In this document: positions 43,551 to 46,930 of the stretch, one piece after another
How the letters are laid out: the number at the start of each line of letters is the position of its first letter
Position numbering within the stretch: the first letter of the stretch is position 1
Assembly: GCA_016839705.1 (NCBI GenBank)
Contig: JAEOTR010000063.1
Span: 1-46,930 of the forward strand
Source of the DNA: Promethearchaeota archaeon
Lineage (GTDB): Archaea > Asgardarchaeota > Lokiarchaeia > Sigyniarchaeales > SOKP01
Length of the DNA stretch: 46,930 nt
Direction of reading: 5' to 3'
Program-made: the position numbers and the translations under genes
The notes under the pieces: model-generated
Told to the model about the DNA's origin: nothing
What the model saw: only the letters and a program-made list of their open reading frames with translations
Databases searched by the model: none

Positions 43551-45473
43551 TTACTCTTCTAAGAGTTTTTGCAATTCTTGAATTTGTTTTTCTATTTTTC
43601 CCTGATATTCCATGATTTTATTTTTCTTTTCTTGAAGTTCCTCTGCAGAAATTTCCCCGTTTAATTCTTTCATATCAAAATCTAATGCCATTTTATACAA
43701 ATCTGCTTTTTTAAGTTTTAATTCTATAAGCGTTTTTTTTGCATGCTCTGCTTGGTTAAAATCAATAGTAGGTGATGGTTTGTCTTCCTCAATAGGTTTT
43801 TGGGAAGGTTCCGCTAAAATTGGAGACTTAGGTAGTTTAACAGGTGTTTCTATCTTTGAGGATTCTAGTGATTGTTGAGGTGGTAATTGGGGAGTATTAT
43901 TAAAAATTTCTGAAGGACGAGAAGGTGCTTTAACTTTTGATAAATTCTCACTTACGTTAATTTGTACTCGTTTTTTAGTTCGCATTGAATCGACTTTTTC
44001 TTTGGGAATATTTGTAACATGACCAAAGGCAGATGTTTTCAATTTAGATTTAGCATCCTTAGGAACAGAGCCCATTGTCTTCGATCTGATTTTCACCATG
44101 AAATCTTCTGGGTTTAATTTTAATCCAAAATTTTCGGTTTCAATTTTGGAATCCTTCTCTTTCGTTTTTTCTGGCAATCCTTTACTAGATTTTATCCATT
44201 GTTTAGAGGTTTCTTGTTGTAAATTTGAGCCTTCAGGTGTCACTTGTTTTAATTTTTGAGTGGCAGTCGTGGGAGGAGGTTTTGGTGTTAGGGGTAAATT
44301 ATGTTCAGGAGTTTCAGCAGAAATGGTAGTGTCATATTTGCTAATTTTTTCTGACAATTCAGGAGTTAATGCTGCAGACTTTTCAGATCGATCGGTTTCT
44401 ATTGGGAATGCGGGTGTTGGTTGAGGGGCCCCGACCTGCTTCAACATTAATTTAATCTTTTGTGATTTTTCAAAGAATTCTTTACCAAGCGAATCATCAC
44501 CTAATTCAAGGCATAAATCACTTATCTTATCAAATAAGAAAGCTGCCTTTTCAAAATTCGCGCTTTTTAATGACCCTGTAGCTTCTTCTATTAATTTATC
44601 TCTTTCTAACAATGGTTTTAATAAGGGAGAAACCTCAGCACTCATTTCTAATATGTCTGCAATAATTTGAATCATTTTGTCTCGATTTTCAGGTTCTTTT
44701 GCTATCATTGAGTAAGATTTTAACCCTAAAATTCTTTCGATATGAGCAGGATTTTCTGCTCCTTTTATATCTTGTTTATTGCCAATTACTGCTATATGGG
44801 CATATGGAGCTTCATCCTTTATTAATTCCAAGAAGAATTTGCTTTTCTCAACATTTTCTAATGTAGAATCAGTAATTAAAAGAACTGCATCACTACCTTT
44901 AATGAAATTATTCCAAAGATAACTAAATTGTTCTTGTCCAGCAAAATCCCATAGATGAAAATGCAATTTTCCAATTCTAACAGTAGCGATATCACCTGTA
45001 ATTGTAGGTATATGTTGCATAGGTATTTCTTCTGCTCTTATCAACCGAGTTATAGTAGTCTTCCCAACTCCCGAAAATCCAACTAAGGATATCTTTGGAC
45101 GAAGGTTCTTATGGCTCCCATCTACTATGGGATCGAAAACTTCAAAGGTTTTTGCATCAAATCGGTGTTGTAAAATTTCTTCAAATAAATTTATAAATTC
45201 TTTTCTACATTTAATCAATTCCTTTTTAATATTATCAAATTTATCCGTTAAACCAGTAACAAATAAAACTATTAAGTTTAAACTTTTTTGAGTGATATAT
45301 GACACTCTATATTTGTAGTAATCATGGAACTCTATTGCATCTTCCTCTCTAATAGAAATATCGTTCAATATTTCTGTAACGAGATAATCTAACGCTTCTT
45401 GTTTAAGCGCTTTTCCAAAATGTCTGTAGTATAAGAGTTCGTCTCCCCTGAAAATGAAAACCTGTCTTAACAT
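43551..45473 (-). CDS. Longin-Arf/SRbeta-like GTPase fusion with TPR-like region and C-terminal hairpin
   Basis: 640 residues in four parts. About 1-105 is a longin-type domain (MLRQVFIFRGDELLYYRHF, then YRVSYITQKSLNLIVLFVTG, then FINLFEEIL) like the N-terminus of SRP receptor alpha. About 125-285 is an Arf/SRbeta-like GTPase with all motifs: GFSGVGKTT (132), DFAGQEQ (176) and NKQD (232). About 290-345 is a helical TPR/MIT-like unit (EEATGSLKSANFEKAAFLFD). About 350-580 is disordered and Pro/Ser/Lys-rich. The last 60 residues are a charged helical hairpin with GEISAEELQEK at the turn, similar to the end of the protein at 8145-9527. It probably acts with the Roadblock-like protein encoded 40 bp upstream. 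A vesicle or membrane-targeting switch is inferred. Confidence 0.85.
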   Translation of the reverse strand: MLRQVFIFRGDELLYYRHFGKALKQEALDYLVTEILNDISIREEDAIEFHDYYKYRVSYITQKSLNLIVLFVTGLTDKFDNIKKELIKCRKEFINLFEEILQHRFDAKTFEVFDPIVDGSHKNLRPKISLVGFSGVGKTTITRLIRAEEIPMQHIPTITGDIATVRIGKLHFHLWDFAGQEQFSYLWNNFIKGSDAVLLITDSTLENVEKSKFFLELIKDEAPYAHIAVIGNKQDIKGAENPAHIERILGLKSYSMIAKEPENRDKMIQIIADILEMSAEVSPLLKPLLERDKLIEEATGSLKSANFEKAAFLFDKISDLCLELGDDSLGKEFFEKSQKIKLMLKQVGAPQPTPAFPIETDRSEKSAALTPELSEKISKYDTTISAETPEHNLPLTPKPPPTTATQKLKQVTPEGSNLQQETSKQWIKSSKGLPEKTKEKDSKIETENFGLKLNPEDFMVKIRSKTMGSVPKDAKSKLKTSAFGHVTNIPKEKVDSMRTKKRVQINVSENLSKVKAPSRPSEIFNNTPQLPPQQSLESSKIETPVKLPKSPILAEPSQKPIEEDKPSPTIDFNQAEHAKKTLIELKLKKADLYKMALDFDMKELNGEISAEELQEKKNKIMEYQGKIEKQIQELQKLLEE

Positions 45474-45513
45474 GATGTTCCATCAACAAAAATTAATATA
45501 TATTGTCCTATAA

Positions 45514-46005
45514 CTAAGTCGAAATATATTTTACTAGATCCTTTATAATAGAATACTTTTCTTTTTTTATTTCTTCTTGTTTCAGAGTATCTCCTATTCT
45601 TGCCAATTCCTTTTCAAAATCGAATATTGAAAATTCTTTAATCTCTTCGTCTCTTGAACTATCACTTAACTTTTTTAAGAATAAGCTAATACTCGGCATA
45701 AATTTAGCTAAATTAACGTCTAGCTCGAGTTTTGATATCAAAATCAATTTTTTTGTAAAAGAGAATAAATAATGATGTTTTTGGGCTTCTAAAGCAAATG
45801 AGTTTATCTTATCTAAATTTAATTCACTAGCTATTTCTTTAGAATTTGAAATAAGGGAAAGTAACCTTTGGGGAATAATTTTCCCCTCGGAAAATTCCTT
45901 AATCTTTGAACCCAATATAATTCCATACTTATTTGCTATGGCACATTCAGCATTTAAATCAGATTTTAGCTGTGTGATGATTTCCGCGTAATTAATTTGA
46001 GTCAT
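45514..46005 (-). CDS. Roadblock/longin-like regulatory protein
   Basis: 163 residues. The pattern (LKSDLNAECAIANKYGIILG, then LLSLISNSKEIASEL, then YLFSFTKKLILISKLELDVN, then AKFMPSISLFLKKL) is that of Roadblock/LC7-type domains: a strand, GIIL in the second strand, a central helix and a final helix. About 120-163 is a charged helical tail (FDFEKELARIGDTLKQEE). It is immediately upstream of, and cotranscribed with, the longin-GTPase fusion (40 bp gap), so it is a good candidate regulator of that GTPase. The family assignment is by pattern and less sure than for the HTH-Roadblock protein. Confidence 0.7.
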   Translation of the reverse strand: MTQINYAEIITQLKSDLNAECAIANKYGIILGSKIKEFSEGKIIPQRLLSLISNSKEIASELNLDKINSFALEAQKHHYLFSFTKKLILISKLELDVNLAKFMPSISLFLKKLSDSSRDEEIKEFSIFDFEKELARIGDTLKQEEIKKEKYSIIKDLVKYIST

Positions 46006-46113
46006 AATTTAGAAATATTATTTTTAAACACATAATGGAAGCCTATTTATTTATATTTATTTTGTTATAAACTCATTATAAGCATCAGATTATGATAAAG
46101 TTAAGAATTAACA

Positions 46114-46911
46114 GTGAAAATCTATAAAACCCATTTTATTGAAAAAGAATCAGATATAACAATAATTTCGGATTCAAGGACAGCAATTTCAAGAGCAAAA
46201 ATGAGTTTCCAAATTCATCGAGCTAACTTAGAAAATTATGCGCAAAAAAATTCTGATTTTCTAAAATCATTTTCTCCGATAAAAGTTAATAGCAACTACA
46301 AAGTTATAGAATTAATGGCAGAAGTAGCATTTCTCTGCGATGTGGGACCTATGGCTGCCGTTGCAGGAGCATTAGCAGATTTAATGTTAGAAGAAATGAA
46401 GTTAAAAAAAAGAGATAAAGATCTAAACTATGAAGAATGTAAGATTGCTTTAGTTGAGAATGGAGGTGAGATTGCTATAGATTCCGAAGACCCTATGAAA
46501 ATCGCTCTATATGCAGGACAAAACGAGTTGAATTTAAACATCGGTTTTCTAGTAAAAAAAGAAGATTGCCCACTCGGTATAGGGACAAGTTCGGCAACAG
46601 TAGGTCATGCAATTAGTTTAGGACAATCTGATGCTGTAACTATTTTTGCAATAAATGCTGCCTTAGCAGACGCTGCTGCAACAAAAGTAGGTAATGAAGT
46701 GAAGGGAAAAGACATAGAAAAATCTATTAAGAGAGGACTGGATATTGCAGATCAAATTGAAGGTGTTAAGGGTGCTTTTATTTCAAGGGAAAATAAAGTC
46801 GGTCAGATAGGTAAATTACCCCAGCTAATTAAAATTGAAGGGAATAAAAATCATATATTAAAAAGTAAATTAGATGACCATATTCTAGGTGATTTTGAAA
46901 TATATAAATAA
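46114..46911 (+). CDS. UPF0280 family protein (ApbE-like fold)
   Basis: 265 residues starting at GTG 46114. The signature VGPMAAVAGALADLM, then ALVENGGEIAI, then GIGTSSATVGHAISLGQSDA defines UPF0280, archaeal proteins with an FMN-transferase (ApbE)-like fold often found in methanogens and other anaerobes. A role in flavin or cofactor handling is suspected, but no reaction is proven. The stop codon is at 46909-46911, so the gene is complete inside the window. The first in-frame ATG comes only at MSFQIHRANL (codon 30), so GTG is preferred. Confidence 0.88.
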   Translation: MKIYKTHFIEKESDITIISDSRTAISRAKMSFQIHRANLENYAQKNSDFLKSFSPIKVNSNYKVIELMAEVAFLCDVGPMAAVAGALADLMLEEMKLKKRDKDLNYEECKIALVENGGEIAIDSEDPMKIALYAGQNELNLNIGFLVKKEDCPLGIGTSSATVGHAISLGQSDAVTIFAINAALADAAATKVGNEVKGKDIEKSIKRGLDIADQIEGVKGAFISRENKVGQIGKLPQLIKIEGNKNHILKSKLDDHILGDFEIYK

Positions 46912-46930
46912 AATAATATCATCTATTAGA

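Overview
The window is AT-rich (roughly 30% G+C) archaeal DNA that most likely comes from an Asgard archaeon, probably Lokiarchaeia-like. The lineage call is inferred from gene content: several Rab/Arf-like small GTPases, a longin-GTPase fusion, Roadblock/LC7 proteins, a eukaryote-like ubiquitin E1 and E2, a CDC48 N-domain, PDCD5, a GPN-loop GTPase, TrmB and Lrp regulators, and an intron-containing tRNA-Tyr. Several starts look leaderless with a TATA-like box about 25 nt upstream; others have clear GGAGG-type ribosome binding sites. No rRNA, CRISPR array or insertion sequence was seen.

Layout. 1-6 kb: the end of a GyrI-like protein, a CDC48-N/tandem pseudo-GTPase fusion with a small GTPase paralogue beside it, a SpoIIAA/STAS-like protein, a DNA methyltransferase divergent from a deoxyribosyltransferase-like gene, and an unknown protein. 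6-11.5 kb: a GPN GTPase that appears to start at ATT, a sugar-nucleotidyltransferase, an IFT52/GldG-like protein with a C-terminal helical hairpin, a homocitrate/isopropylmalate synthase-type enzyme and an Lrp regulator. 11.5-21 kb: a huge sequon-rich surface protein with internal repeats, a small membrane protein, a TrmB regulator, a two-gene Fe-S operon, an HDAC-family deacetylase, unknown genes and PDCD5. 21.4-30.3 kb: tRNA-Tyr with two apparent insertions, the E2, a 1.7 kb segmental duplication that carries the last codons of the E2, an EthD-like protein of higher G+C, the E1 and a complete GyrI-like protein. 30.3-36.7 kb: one gene for a protein of about 2,120 residues with 18 helical repeats alternating with coiled coil. 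36.9-46.9 kb: a RACo-like corrinoid activator, an unknown protein, an HTH-Roadblock protein next to a Rab-like GTPase, aspartate kinase, a PHP phosphoesterase, a Roadblock-like protein followed by a longin-Arf-like GTPase fusion, and a UPF0280 protein.

How it fits together. Three small-GTPase modules (0.3-2.9, 39.5-41.0 and 43.5-46.0 kb) each combine a GTPase with a domain of eukaryotic trafficking or protein-quality-control systems (CDC48-N, Roadblock, longin). The 18-repeat protein has an MIT/TPR-like repeat unit. Together with E1 and E2 these suggest an archaeal membrane and cytoskeleton regulation plus protein-tagging toolkit. The remaining genes are metabolic (aspartate-family amino acids, corrinoid activation, nucleotide sugars) or of unknown function. 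The least expected items are the CDC48-N/pseudo-GTPase fusion, the 18-repeat protein, the longin-GTPase-hairpin protein, the doubly interrupted tRNA-Tyr and the E2-tail duplication.
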